From positions 189,129 to 253,128 of the forward strand of contig NZ_FNRF01000002.1 of NCBI RefSeq assembly GCF_900107775.1: a stretch of DNA of 64,000 nucleotides. The letters are read 5' to 3'. A program made the position numbers and the translations under genes. The notes beneath the pieces are model-generated. The model saw nothing but the letters and a program-made list of their open reading frames with translations. It did not search any database and was not told where the DNA came from. Positions 51,801 to 59,985 of this stretch are shown here, piece by piece; the first letter of the stretch is position 1, and each line of letters opens with the position of its first letter. Source of the DNA: Xylanibacter ruminicola (GTDB taxonomy: Bacteria > Bacteroidota > Bacteroidia > Bacteroidales > Bacteroidaceae).

Positions 51801-52027
51801 AACTGATTGGTGCACCTGTAGCCGGAACAATGACAGCCGTTTGGTGGGAAACCCTGCAGAACGGAATGATTTTCGGTATACCTCAGGTGGGCTGTCGCGA
51901 CATGCGCGGCGTGTTCGGCGAAAACACTACACTGAATCCTGATATAGAGGTATATAACACACCAGAGGATTATATCAACGGTCGCGACCGTCAGTTGGAG
52001 CGTGCTGTAAAGGAGATGCTCCGTTAA
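48809..52027 (+). CDS. tricorn-like S41 protease
   Basis: A 1072-residue exported protein (signal peptide cleavage near SSHAE). Residues ~25-560 form TolB/tricorn-type beta-propellers with repeats of SPDGKxIAF (for example ISPDGKTIAFS, WSPDGTKLAFAS, YSPDGKEVAYF). Residues ~555-600 are a Lys/Glu-rich linker. Residues ~690-780 are the helical cap, ~775-850 a PDZ domain, and ~890-1072 the S41 catalytic domain with DYSNGH carrying the nucleophile Ser and the GTM and GENTTLNPDIEV regions. It should degrade peptides in the periplasm. It overlaps cobT tail to tail by four bases. Confidence 0.93.
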   Translation: MKTTKLILAAGLLMAGLSSHAEEGPLWMRYTAISPDGKTIAFSYKGDVYTVAATGGQARQLTTNAAYDACPVWSPDGTKLAFASSREGSMDVYVMDAQGSEPVRLTTNSTNEMPMVWRDNEHVLFSASWMPSAQSILFPGENQVYEVSIKGGRPRMFSTLPMEDISFAKDGRLLYHDYKGYEDPFRKHHQSPICRDIWLVQDGHYSRLTDFKGEDRTPRWADANSYYYTSEEDGTFNVYRRNIDGTGKKQLSHHTMNPVRYLSVSNEGTLCYSQNGEIYTLKEGSEPQKVKVTITGDRQDKDLIRQLRSSGVTEFSLSPDAKEVAFILRGDIFVTSVEYKTTKQITNTPQQERSVDFAPDGRSLVYCAERGGVWQIYQTKLKNKNEKLFTYATALQEERLTNSNETSLQPKYSPDGKEVAYFKNRSELCVINLKTGLERTVLDGKYNFSYRDGDLWFEWSPDSKWLLASYIGTGGWNSSDIALVNASGNGEVHNLTESGYNESSARWVLGGKAMLFESDRAGYRSHGSWGAESDYYVMFFDVDAYDRFTMSKEDKEILEEAEKEAKKNEKADDKDAKKKKDSKKKTAEKPKTEKLLAFDLENCRDRIVRVTDNSARMGDAVLKGDTLYYQASFEGGRDLWVHYLREDKTELLIKGVGGGAMQPDKKFNNLFLVSRGGIKKLDLGKKSTKNIDFETVFNYRPYEERAYLFDHIWRQVKDKFYVENLHQVDWEGYRDNYRRFLPYINNEYDFRDMLSEMLGELNASHTGARYYPNGASLSTATLGVFIDQNYQGDGLRIEEVIKRSPLAQKKTGVIAGCIIEAIDGVAIKANDDYFPLLDGKAGKRVRLTILNPSTGKRNDVTIKAISRSAQTELLYKRWVDRQREMTDSLSGGKLAYVHVKAMDSPSFRTVYRELLSDKNRNRVAAVVDERHNGGGWLHDDLCTLLSGKKYQEFVPHGKYVGSDPYNKWLKPSCVLICEDDYSNGHGFPWVYKELKIGKLIGAPVAGTMTAVWWETLQNGMIFGIPQVGCRDMRGVFGENTTLNPDIEVYNTPEDYINGRDRQLERAVKEMLR

Positions 52028-53046
52028 AAATACTTGGTGATATTGGCGTTCTCGAAGTTGTTCATCTCGTTCATCATCCGAACGGCTGAATCAACTATCG
52101 GGAATGCGCAGAGAGCTCCAGTGCCTTCGCCTAATCGCAAACCTAGATGCAGCAAGGCATTTGCCCCCATCGCATCGAGCATGCGTTTGTGTCCGCTCTC
52201 ATCACCACAATGCGTAAAAATCATGTAGTCCTTTGCTGCTGGATATAGCTGAATAGCAGCCAACGCACAGGCCGTCATAATAAAGCCGTCGACGAGTATC
52301 ACCAGATGCTTCTCGGCGGCTTTAAGCATGGCGCCGATAGCAGCTACCATCTCGTATCCACCGAAGTAACTTAACGGCTCGCCGCGGAAGCGACGAACCG
52401 CTTCACTCAGCACCTTGTACTTGTGACGAATGCCTGGGGTATCGAGACCCGCACCAGCACCGATACAGTCAGCTAATGGAATGCCTGTAAACAGATGCAT
52501 CCAGATACTAGAGGGCGAGGTGTTGGCTATCCCCATCTCACCAATACTCAGCACGCGACATCCTTCGGCGATACATTCATCTACCAAGTCACAACCTATC
52601 TGAATCGCACGGTCGAACTCTTCTTCACTCATCGCAGCTTCATACAGAAAATTCTTGGTGCCACGGGCTATCTTGCGGTCGATAATACCATCTATACCCG
52701 TTAAATCGTAATCTACGCCTACATCTACAATTCGTAACTTAAACCCGTGCTGCCTGCAGAACATATTTACGCCGCCACCGCCATGGGTAAAGTTAATCAT
52801 CTGCTGCCAGGTAACGCAGCGAGGCGAAACACTCACACCCTCGCACTCAATACCGTGATCGCCACCCAACAGCAGGTGACAAGGATGGGCGAGTGAGGGT
52901 TCTAACGTCTGTTGGATCAAGCAGATCTGCAGGGCCAGATCTTCTAATCTGCCTAACGAGCCCTTAGGCTTGTTCAGGTTATCAATCTTAGCCTGGATTG
53001 CTGGCTTAATTGTTTGGTCAACGGATTGTATGTTGAATGACTTCAT
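52024..53046 (-). CDS. cobT: nicotinate-nucleotide:dimethylbenzimidazole phosphoribosyltransferase
   Basis: A 340-residue CobT. It makes alpha-ribazole phosphate for the lower ligand of cobalamin. Characteristic stretches are NKPKGSLGRLEDLALQ at the N-terminus, LLGGDHGIECEGVS, GEMGIANTSPSS in the substrate loop, and the C-terminal HLGLRLGEGTGA with catalytic Glu. It is the last gene of the minus-strand cobS-cobU-cobT set, one base after cobU. No CblS/CblT or bzaB-type gene to make DMB was seen in the window. Confidence 0.95.
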   Translation of the reverse strand: MKSFNIQSVDQTIKPAIQAKIDNLNKPKGSLGRLEDLALQICLIQQTLEPSLAHPCHLLLGGDHGIECEGVSVSPRCVTWQQMINFTHGGGGVNMFCRQHGFKLRIVDVGVDYDLTGIDGIIDRKIARGTKNFLYEAAMSEEEFDRAIQIGCDLVDECIAEGCRVLSIGEMGIANTSPSSIWMHLFTGIPLADCIGAGAGLDTPGIRHKYKVLSEAVRRFRGEPLSYFGGYEMVAAIGAMLKAAEKHLVILVDGFIMTACALAAIQLYPAAKDYMIFTHCGDESGHKRMLDAMGANALLHLGLRLGEGTGALCAFPIVDSAVRMMNEMNNFENANITKYF

Positions 53047-53047
53047 C

Positions 53048-53545
53048 TTATTTGATTTTTACGGGGATGCCGCTGACCATGAGAATTACCTCATCAGCTT
53101 TTTGGGCAATATATTGGTTCATCCAACCTTGCAGGTCGGTGAATCGACGTTGCAAGGCATTGGTAGATGTGCCGCCACTACCAATCTCATTGGTTACAAA
53201 GATAAAAATAGCATCGGGCGTGGTAAATTTATCGAATTCAGCTTTGGCCTGTTCTAGGGGATTGTCGCTGGCTTGTAGCCAATTAGTGAGCCACAACGTT
53301 ACGCAATCTATCACTACCACACGACCGGTGAGGTTGTGCTTCGAGAGGTAGATCTCCTCTTCGATGTTGGTCCACTCGGGACCGCGACGCTCCTGATGCT
53401 TACGTACTCGTTCACGAAACTCATCGTCCCAGATGTGGGCAGTGGCCAAGTAAACGGGATTTTCGCTCAGTTGCAACGCTAGTTCTTCGGCCTTGGTGCT
53501 CTTACCCGAGCGCTGTCCGCCTGTTATCAAAATAATCTTTTTCAT
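53048..53545 (-). CDS. cobU: adenosylcobinamide kinase / guanylyltransferase
   Basis: A 165-residue CobU. The P-loop ITGGQRSGKS is at residues 7-16, the His that carries GMP is in VRKHQERRG, and VVIDCVTLWLTNWL is the Walker-B-like strand. It phosphorylates adenosylcobinamide and then joins GMP to it. I use the ATG at 53545, which overlaps the cobS stop by four bases; the frame also reaches a TTG just upstream. Confidence 0.94.
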   Translation of the reverse strand: MKKIILITGGQRSGKSTKAEELALQLSENPVYLATAHIWDDEFRERVRKHQERRGPEWTNIEEEIYLSKHNLTGRVVVIDCVTLWLTNWLQASDNPLEQAKAEFDKFTTPDAIFIFVTNEIGSGGTSTNALQRRFTDLQGWMNQYIAQKADEVILMVSGIPVKIK

Positions 53546-54321
53546 TGTGTACAAACTACCAAATAAACACTCAACTCAACCAACAGGCAAACGGCACCGC
53601 AGCAGTCGCCTGTGTAACCGTGAATCTTGCGCCAGATGAGCATATAAAGAAAATACATCACGAGGGCAGGGAGGAAGATAATGAGATCCCAGCGAAGGCC
53701 CGTGTACCAGATGTATGCCGCCATGGGGAGTAGTCCTTGAATAGCTAATCCGATGCCAGCCTTCACACTGATTTTTCGATACACGGTACGTGCTTTCGAT
53801 TCTTCGATATTACGGGCATAAGGCATCATAATGATGAGCTGCGAGGTAACCATTTTGGCATACGGATCGGCAGCCAAGATGGTGAGCGCAGCCAAAGCGG
53901 GAGGCATGGCGAACAAGGCTGCAAATAGCAATAACTCGTAGCAAATCAAACCGATAACGCCATAAGTGCCGATATGTGAATCTTTCATGATGGCCAAGAT
54001 GCGTTCTCGGTTGTTAACGCCACCACCAAAACCATCCAGGAAGTCGGCCAGTCCGTCCTCGTGTAGCGCACCAGTTATTAGCAGTCGTACCACTATTGCC
54101 AGTATCACAGCTACCATGTAAGGCAGATACCAGCTACCGAAATACAGCGTAGCTGCCATAGCACCACCTGTAATCCAGCCTGCCAAAGGCCAGTGTTCTA
54201 CCACAGTTTTGTAGCATGCCTGTGGTGGCTGATGCAGTCGCCAGAATGGCAATCGTGTGAAAAATATCAACGCAGCCCAAATACGGTTGTACCAATGCGT
54301 CTGATCAATGTTTATTTGCAT
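53542..54321 (-). CDS. cobS: adenosylcobinamide-GDP ribazoletransferase (cobalamin synthase)
   Basis: A 259-residue inner-membrane enzyme with about six or seven helices. The family motif GALHEDGLADFLDGFGGG, with the acidic residues needed for metal binding, lies near residue 88, and FTRLPFWRL opens the protein. It joins the nucleotide loop to adenosylcobinamide-GDP in the last step of cobalamin synthesis. The true start is the ATG at 54321; the much longer frame upstream overlaps the divergent BtuF-like gene and has no homology. A -7-like box TATCTTTG lies at 54342-54349 on the minus strand. Confidence 0.93.
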   Translation of the reverse strand: MQINIDQTHWYNRIWAALIFFTRLPFWRLHQPPQACYKTVVEHWPLAGWITGGAMAATLYFGSWYLPYMVAVILAIVVRLLITGALHEDGLADFLDGFGGGVNNRERILAIMKDSHIGTYGVIGLICYELLLFAALFAMPPALAALTILAADPYAKMVTSQLIIMMPYARNIEESKARTVYRKISVKAGIGLAIQGLLPMAAYIWYTGLRWDLIIFLPALVMYFLYMLIWRKIHGYTGDCCGAVCLLVELSVYLVVCTQ

Positions 54322-54397
54322 AATTTTCGTTTTTGAGGGCAAAGATACGAAAACTTTTTGTACTTTTGCCGACATAAATAATAAAAAAAAGAAAAGA

Positions 54398-55504
54398 GTG
54401 AAGAAAACTACTTGGATAATAGCCCTGGTGACAGTACTATGCGGTTGTGTAGGCAAGAATGCCCAACAGCAAGCTAAAGGTGAAGATGGTCCCGACTCGA
54501 CAGTTGCCATCACAGTAAAATATGCTACAGGATTCAGCGTGAAAGATACGGCTGACATGCGATTGGTGGATGTAGGCGAAAAGTACCATTTTGCTTTAGT
54601 TAAAACCGATGTGTCTGTACCCGATGGCTACACTAAGATACAGGTGCCCATAGAGCGTACCATTTGTATGACTGCTTTACAACTCTCGAATTTTACCGCT
54701 CTGGATGCTCACAATGTGGTAAAAGGCATTACGGGTACCAAGAATCTGTTTGATAAGGATATTAAAGCCAAAGTAAAGGCTGGCAGTATTGTAAAGATAG
54801 GTATGGAGGGCAACTTTGATACTGAGATGGTGCTGGCTGCCAATCCGCAGGTGATATTTATATCGCCCTCGAAACGTGGTGGTTACGATGCTATCAAGGG
54901 AACAGGTATTACACTGGTGCCACATCTTGGTTACAAGGAACTTGATCCGCTTGGGCAGGCCGAATGGATTAAGTTTGTGGGTATGTTTATTGGTAAAGAG
55001 AAAGAGTCCAATGAGGTATTTGCAGGTATCGAGAGTAGATATAACGCGCTGAAAGCTAAAACGCAAAATGTGGAGAAACGTCCCACAGTGTTGAGTGGCG
55101 AGATGCATTATGGTAACTGGCATGCGGTGGGAGGTAAGAACTATTTGGCTCAGATATTTCGAGATGCCGGTGCTAACTATGTGATTGATGACCATGAGAC
55201 TAGCGGCGAGGACCTGGAGTTTGAGAAGATGTACGCCTTGGCAGCCAATGCCGACTACTGGCGCATCTTGAACAGTTATCCTGGCGAGTTCTCGTACGAG
55301 GCGCTCAAGGCTTCAGAGCCGCGCAACGAACTCTTCAAGGCTTATAAGGAGAAAAAGGTAATCTACTGCAACATGAAGCAGACGGCCTATTACGAGATAT
55401 CGCCCGTGAAGCCCGACGTGCTGCTGAAGGATTTTGTGGCTATCTTCCATCCAGAACTGGTGGAGCCTGATTATAAACCTACATTCTATCGCTTGCTGAA
55501 ATGA
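54398..55504 (+). CDS. BtuF/FecB-like ABC substrate-binding lipoprotein
   Basis: A 368-residue protein, started at the GTG at 54398 that opens a lipoprotein signal (VTVLCGC). The family is the periplasmic binding protein of iron-siderophore and cobalamin importers: VPIERTICMTALQLSNF, then LAANPQVIFIS, GEMHYGNWHAVGGKNYLAQIF. Its place beside cobS/cobU/cobT and upstream of a BtuC-like permease favours cobinamide or cobalamin as the ligand. The ATG at 54308 upstream is inside the divergent cobS and has no homology. A -7 box TACTTTTG lies at 54361-54368. There is no riboswitch in the 76-bp gap. Confidence 0.84.
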   Translation: MKKTTWIIALVTVLCGCVGKNAQQQAKGEDGPDSTVAITVKYATGFSVKDTADMRLVDVGEKYHFALVKTDVSVPDGYTKIQVPIERTICMTALQLSNFTALDAHNVVKGITGTKNLFDKDIKAKVKAGSIVKIGMEGNFDTEMVLAANPQVIFISPSKRGGYDAIKGTGITLVPHLGYKELDPLGQAEWIKFVGMFIGKEKESNEVFAGIESRYNALKAKTQNVEKRPTVLSGEMHYGNWHAVGGKNYLAQIFRDAGANYVIDDHETSGEDLEFEKMYALAANADYWRILNSYPGEFSYEALKASEPRNELFKAYKEKKVIYCNMKQTAYYEISPVKPDVLLKDFVAIFHPELVEPDYKPTFYRLLK

Positions 55505-56520
55505 AAGCACCGAAGTTCATAGCACTGTTGCTGGGTATCGCTGTGCTGGCGATTGTAAACCTGCTGCTGGGGTCGGTAGAGATTCCGGTGGGGGATGTGT
55601 GCCGCATTCTGGCTGGTGATACCTCCAACGAGATATGGACGAATATTATCTGGCAATCACGACTGCCACAGGTGATGACGGCTGTTGTGGCTGGTGCCGG
55701 ACTGGCGGTGAGCGGACTGCAGATGCAGACGGTGTTCCGCAATCCGTTGGCAGGACCTTCGGTATTGGGTATCTCCAATGGTTCGGCGCTTGGTGTGGCT
55801 TTCGTGGTGCTACTGTCGGGTAGGATAGGTGGCGTGGCACTGAGCCGACTGGGTTATCTGGGCGATGCTGCCATGAGTGTGGCGGCTATCATCGGTGCCC
55901 TGGCGGTGATGATGCTCATCGTATGGCTCTCGCAGAAGGTGAAGGGAAATGTGACGCTGCTGATTATCGGTGTGATGATAGGTTATCTGGCCAATGCCAT
56001 CATCGGTGTACTGAAGTTTCTCTCGCCCGAAGAGGATGTGAAGGCATTCGTGGTGTGGGGCTTAGGCTCGTTCTCGCGCGTATCGGGCGATGAAATGGTG
56101 CTGTTTGTGGTACTGATGTGTGTGCTGCTGCCGCTGGCCTGCCTGCTGGTGAAACCGATGAATCTGCTGCTTCTGGGCGATAGATATGCTGCCAATCTGG
56201 GACTGAACATCAAGCGTGCCCGACTGCTGGTGATTCTGAGCTCGGGTGTGCTGGTGGCCATCGTCACAGCTTATTGCGGACCTATCATGTTTATCGGATT
56301 GGCGGTGCCCCATCTGGCGCGCGCCTTGTTTGGCAGTAGCGATCACCGCGTGCTGATGCCTGCCACGATGTTTTGTGGGGCGGCCTTGGCGCTGGTATGC
56401 AATCTCATAGCCCGTATGCCTGGTTTCGAGGGTGCACTGCCCGTTAACTCCGTGACGGCACTGGTTGGTGCGCCGGTGATAGCGGTAGTATTGTTCCGTC
56501 GTCGGCAATCAGAAGAATAG
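55501..56520 (+). CDS. BtuC/FecD-type ABC transporter permease
   Basis: A 339-residue permease with about nine or ten membrane helices. Family marks include RLPQVMTAVVAGAGLAVSG, GNPLAGPSVLGISNG-like NPLAGPSVLGISNG, the GLxxPHLARxL loop (VPHLARALFG) that contacts the ATPase, and LPVNSVTALVGAPVI. It overlaps the binding-protein gene by four bases (ATGA). The expected ATPase partner (BtuD) is not next to it; the following gene is on the other strand and overlaps this one's end by 77 bases. Confidence 0.9.
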   Translation: MKAPKFIALLLGIAVLAIVNLLLGSVEIPVGDVCRILAGDTSNEIWTNIIWQSRLPQVMTAVVAGAGLAVSGLQMQTVFRNPLAGPSVLGISNGSALGVAFVVLLSGRIGGVALSRLGYLGDAAMSVAAIIGALAVMMLIVWLSQKVKGNVTLLIIGVMIGYLANAIIGVLKFLSPEEDVKAFVVWGLGSFSRVSGDEMVLFVVLMCVLLPLACLLVKPMNLLLLGDRYAANLGLNIKRARLLVILSSGVLVAIVTAYCGPIMFIGLAVPHLARALFGSSDHRVLMPATMFCGAALALVCNLIARMPGFEGALPVNSVTALVGAPVIAVVLFRRRQSEE

Positions 56521-58213
56521 TCAACTCGCCATTGGGCAGTAGCGGTTGACAGTAAGCGGCGCAATGGCTGATGATGACGTCGGCAAAATCCTGTTGTTGT
56601 TCTGGGGAGAGTCTCTCCCATATCTCGCGTGCCAAGGTGATATCTCTGATGTCGATATCGCAATGAGCCTCGTGCAGCATCTCACTGATAAACGCCTTAT
56701 CCATGGTGGCGCGTTTGCTATGCGTGTCGAGATGACCAGCCGCCAGTTTTACGGCTTTGCCTATCATCACGCCGAAGGTGATGCTGCGTATATCCAGTTC
56801 ATGGGCTATCTTGAGCGTTTCGCCGATATAGTTGCCATACTCTACAAACGCCTGTTGGGGCAGCTCGGGGTAGAGGGCCTTCACAAACCGCTCACTCTTT
56901 CCGCCGCTATTGATCACCACTCTTGCCGATTGAGACGCCTTAGCCACCGTCATACACTTACGGATACTATCCACAAACGCCTCCTCGCTAAACGGCTTTA
57001 CGATGCCCGAAACGCCAATGATGGAGATGCCCCCTTCAATCCCCAATCGCGGATTAAAAGTCCTGCGCGCAATCTCAGCCCCCTGCGGCACACTAATCAC
57101 AATCTTCAATCTTCCATCTTCAATCTTCAATCTTCCTAAGTTCTGGCGAATCATCTCCCGTGGTGCCTTGTTGATGGCAGCCTCGCCTGGGGGATAATCG
57201 AAGCCAGGCAGCGTAAACCTGCCAACACCCTCGCCACCAAGAATCTCAAAGTGATCGGATTCGGTGACCTGAGCCCTGACCTCGATGCCATTGGTAACAT
57301 CCGGGTCGTCGCCGGCTTCTTTGATGCAGGCGGCATAGTCGTCGCCATAGCTCACTGCTACATGGATGGTCTCGCCGTTAGGCAGCATCACAGGCACCTG
57401 AGCGGGCGTCTCACCTGTAGAAAGACGAATGCAGGCTGCCACTGCTGCTGCCGTGGCACAGGTGCCCGTGGTGAGTCCGCTATGCAGGGGATAGAACTCT
57501 GGGAGCCATTTCTCTACCGACCTCCGCAGTCCGTAGGGACCGTCAACCACGATGAATGACTCGGGCAGTGCTGGTCGCTTGATGGCTATCACCTCCATGC
57601 CGCAGGCTTTGGTTGCTTCTACCTTTTCTGTAAAGCTGCCTGATAAACCGCTTTCTTTCAATAAGATAGCGTCTGATTGAACGGGTATATCGTTGGGGTC
57701 GTCGTAATAGCATAGCTGCGCTTGGGTGGCACCTTGTTTCAGGGCTAAGGCGATCGACGACGGCCGGTTGAGGATGCGATAAAAGATACTGATTCCATCG
57801 GCCTCGAGCGGTTTTAGTTTACTGATGCTCTGTACACCGGTGGTGGCCAGCAGCGAATGGATATGGTGTGGTATCTGGGTGTAGTCATCAATCCAGGTGA
57901 TGGCCGGGTCGCGTGGCGGGTAGATGCGCTCGAAGCGCACTACGGGCAGCGAGAGTGCGCTGGCAGTCGTGGCGATGGTCCGATGCAACAGGGCTGCAAA
58001 GGGATGGGCGGCATCCACAATCATGCGGATGGCGTGCTCCGTGCAAAAGCGCGTCATTGCCGCTTCATCGAGCGCACCGTCTATCCGCACACCATGCTGC
58101 AGCGTGATGTCCTGTTCACCGGTCTTGGTGCTGTAGAAGTAGGGCGAGCCTCCTTCTTCCAGTACTTCCACAGCCTTGCGACCCTCTGTTGTTCCGCCAA
58201 ATACCAGTATCAT
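56444..58213 (-). CDS. fused precorrin-6A reductase / cobalt-precorrin-5B C1-methyltransferase
   Basis: A 589-residue fusion. Residues 1-~235 are CbiJ/CobK-like (ILVFGGTTEGRKAVEVLEEG at the start, FTEKVEATKACGMEVIAIKRP). Residues ~240-589 are CbiD: LHSGLTTGTCATAAAVAAC, the GVSGIVKPFSEEAF motif and GKSERFVKALYPELP. CbiD marks the anaerobic, early-cobalt route. The C-terminal ~26 codons overlap the 3' end of the BtuC-like gene on the other strand. The gene overlaps the CbiG-CbiF gene by four bases (ATGA) and is the last of the cbi operon in this window. Confidence 0.93.
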   Translation of the reverse strand: MILVFGGTTEGRKAVEVLEEGGSPYFYSTKTGEQDITLQHGVRIDGALDEAAMTRFCTEHAIRMIVDAAHPFAALLHRTIATTASALSLPVVRFERIYPPRDPAITWIDDYTQIPHHIHSLLATTGVQSISKLKPLEADGISIFYRILNRPSSIALALKQGATQAQLCYYDDPNDIPVQSDAILLKESGLSGSFTEKVEATKACGMEVIAIKRPALPESFIVVDGPYGLRRSVEKWLPEFYPLHSGLTTGTCATAAAVAACIRLSTGETPAQVPVMLPNGETIHVAVSYGDDYAACIKEAGDDPDVTNGIEVRAQVTESDHFEILGGEGVGRFTLPGFDYPPGEAAINKAPREMIRQNLGRLKIEDGRLKIVISVPQGAEIARRTFNPRLGIEGGISIIGVSGIVKPFSEEAFVDSIRKCMTVAKASQSARVVINSGGKSERFVKALYPELPQQAFVEYGNYIGETLKIAHELDIRSITFGVMIGKAVKLAAGHLDTHSKRATMDKAFISEMLHEAHCDIDIRDITLAREIWERLSPEQQQDFADVIISHCAAYCQPLLPNGELTILLIADDGTILPLSPAHQPVPSRS

Positions 58214-59985
58214 GCTTCGCCTTTTCGGAATAGATGCGTGAAGTGTTTTGAATAGAGTTCCGACAGCCCTCGACGGTTGTCGATAGCCTCGCTAACAACG
58301 AGCATCGTGGTAAGTGTCAAGTTGTTACGGTGCACTATTTCAGCTAAATCTTTAAGTTTGCCGCGATAGATTTTCTGGTCGGGCCAGGTGAGGTGATAGC
58401 AGGCTGCCACGGGGGTGTCTGCAGGATATTCCTGCAGCAGTTCGCGCTGCACATCATCTACGATACTGGCTGAGAGGAAGATGCACATCGTGCTCTGACT
58501 CTTGGCCAACAGGTGCAACTGCTCTTTCTCGGGCATGGGCGTGCGCCCTTCGCCGCGGGTGAGAATAATCGTCTGGCAGCGCTCTGGAATCGTGAACTGG
58601 CTCTGCAGTTCGGCGGCGGCAGCGAGGAACGAGCTGATGCCTGGGGTGATATGATACTCCATCTGGTGGGCATCAAAAAAGGCCATCTGTTCCTGAATGG
58701 CACCAAAGATACAGGGATCGCCGGTGTGCAGACGAACGATGAAATGGCCTTTGTCGTAATGCTCCTTCATCAGTGCGCATTGCTCTTCGAGTGCCATATC
58801 AGCTGACGAACGAACTACTGCTCCTGGCTTGTGGCACTCCGTCAAAGCCTTTGGAACAAGTGAGCCTGCATAGAGTATCAAATCAGCCCTTTCGAGCATC
58901 TTGCGTCCTCGTACACTTACCAAATCGGGATCGCCAGGGCCTGCGCCTACAATCTCTATGTGTCCTTTCTGCTCGCGCAGGTATTTGCGGTCGATGGCCA
59001 AGGCCGCCGTCCAGTTCTTGCCTTTTATCTTCGTAACAACCAATTTGCCGTGGTTGGAACCGAGAATAGCCGCTGCCTCGCAGACAGAGGGCGTGCCCAC
59101 ATGTTTCTCTACGGTTTCGCTGGGATTAGGTACTTCTACCTTGGCCAACTCCTCGGCGGTGTAATAAACCACCTCGCTATTTGGTTCTTTTCTGAGCTCA
59201 GCGCAGAACTCCTCATCCCGCTTCACATCGATGGTGCAGAAGCGCTTGTAGCAAGGCATGATATCGTTGCCAGCGATGGCCTCGTCGATCTCGTCAAGGA
59301 TATGCTCGTAGTTGGCTGGATGACTGGCCAGACCAAATCCTAGTACGCCTACCTTTGGCACATAGCACACCTCGAGTACGCCTGGCGGGGTGTCGATGAT
59401 GAAGGGCGTCACCAGGATAAGCAGTCTGAATCTTTGGGGAGTGACCTCATCTATGCTGTTGACGATGGTGACATGGTCGGGCAGGGTGCGCTCCAGGAAG
59501 TCGGTACCTGCGTCGCGGATATCCATGAGCAGTGCAGTGGGCTCGCGATTCACGAAAGCGCTGATGCATGCGTTGATATCGTCAAGACCTGCCATATCCC
59601 AGTTGAACTGCTTGGCCAGGGTGTCGAGTGGCCACAATCCGGCATTGTCGCTCTGGGTGGTGATCACTTCGCGCGCACCAAGATGAGCGGCAATGCAGCG
59701 TGTCAGGTCGTTGGCGCCACCGATATGGCCGGAGAGAACGGAGATGACGTTGAGTCCAAAACTGTCGATGCAGACCACGGCCGGGTCGGTATGCTTGTCT
59801 TCGATGTAAGGGGCGATGGTGCGCACGCAGATGCCCATGGCACCGATGAAAACGAAGGCATCATAGGCTGCCCATTGGTTACCAACATCGGTTCGTTGGA
59901 TGAGTTCGGCACCGAGCTCGCACTGCAACTGACTTGCGATTTCGCTGCCAGCATCGCTAATCTGAATGATGGCTATTTTTTGCAT
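58210..59985 (-). CDS. fused CbiG / precorrin-4 C11-methyltransferase (CbiF/CobM)
   Basis: A 591-residue fusion. Residues 1-~330 are CbiG, the cobalt-precorrin-5A hydrolase (VFIGAMGICVRTIAPYIEDK, VISVLSGHIGGANDLT, VGVLGFGLASHPANYE). Residues ~337-591 are a tetrapyrrole methylase of the CobM/CbiF kind: IEIVGAGPGDPDLVSVRG, RLHTGDPCIFGAIQEQM, and PGISSFLAAAAELQ. The usual GxGCR motif that opens CbiG's C-terminal part is changed to GFGLASHP. It overlaps CbiET by 13 bases. Confidence 0.93.
   Translation of the reverse strand: MQKIAIIQISDAGSEIASQLQCELGAELIQRTDVGNQWAAYDAFVFIGAMGICVRTIAPYIEDKHTDPAVVCIDSFGLNVISVLSGHIGGANDLTRCIAAHLGAREVITTQSDNAGLWPLDTLAKQFNWDMAGLDDINACISAFVNREPTALLMDIRDAGTDFLERTLPDHVTIVNSIDEVTPQRFRLLILVTPFIIDTPPGVLEVCYVPKVGVLGFGLASHPANYEHILDEIDEAIAGNDIMPCYKRFCTIDVKRDEEFCAELRKEPNSEVVYYTAEELAKVEVPNPSETVEKHVGTPSVCEAAAILGSNHGKLVVTKIKGKNWTAALAIDRKYLREQKGHIEIVGAGPGDPDLVSVRGRKMLERADLILYAGSLVPKALTECHKPGAVVRSSADMALEEQCALMKEHYDKGHFIVRLHTGDPCIFGAIQEQMAFFDAHQMEYHITPGISSFLAAAAELQSQFTIPERCQTIILTRGEGRTPMPEKEQLHLLAKSQSTMCIFLSASIVDDVQRELLQEYPADTPVAACYHLTWPDQKIYRGKLKDLAEIVHRNNLTLTTMLVVSEAIDNRRGLSELYSKHFTHLFRKGEA

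Noticed and set aside
54322..54558. N-terminal extension of CobS in the open frame
   Set aside because: It runs across the promoter region into the divergent BtuF-like gene and has no CobS homology.
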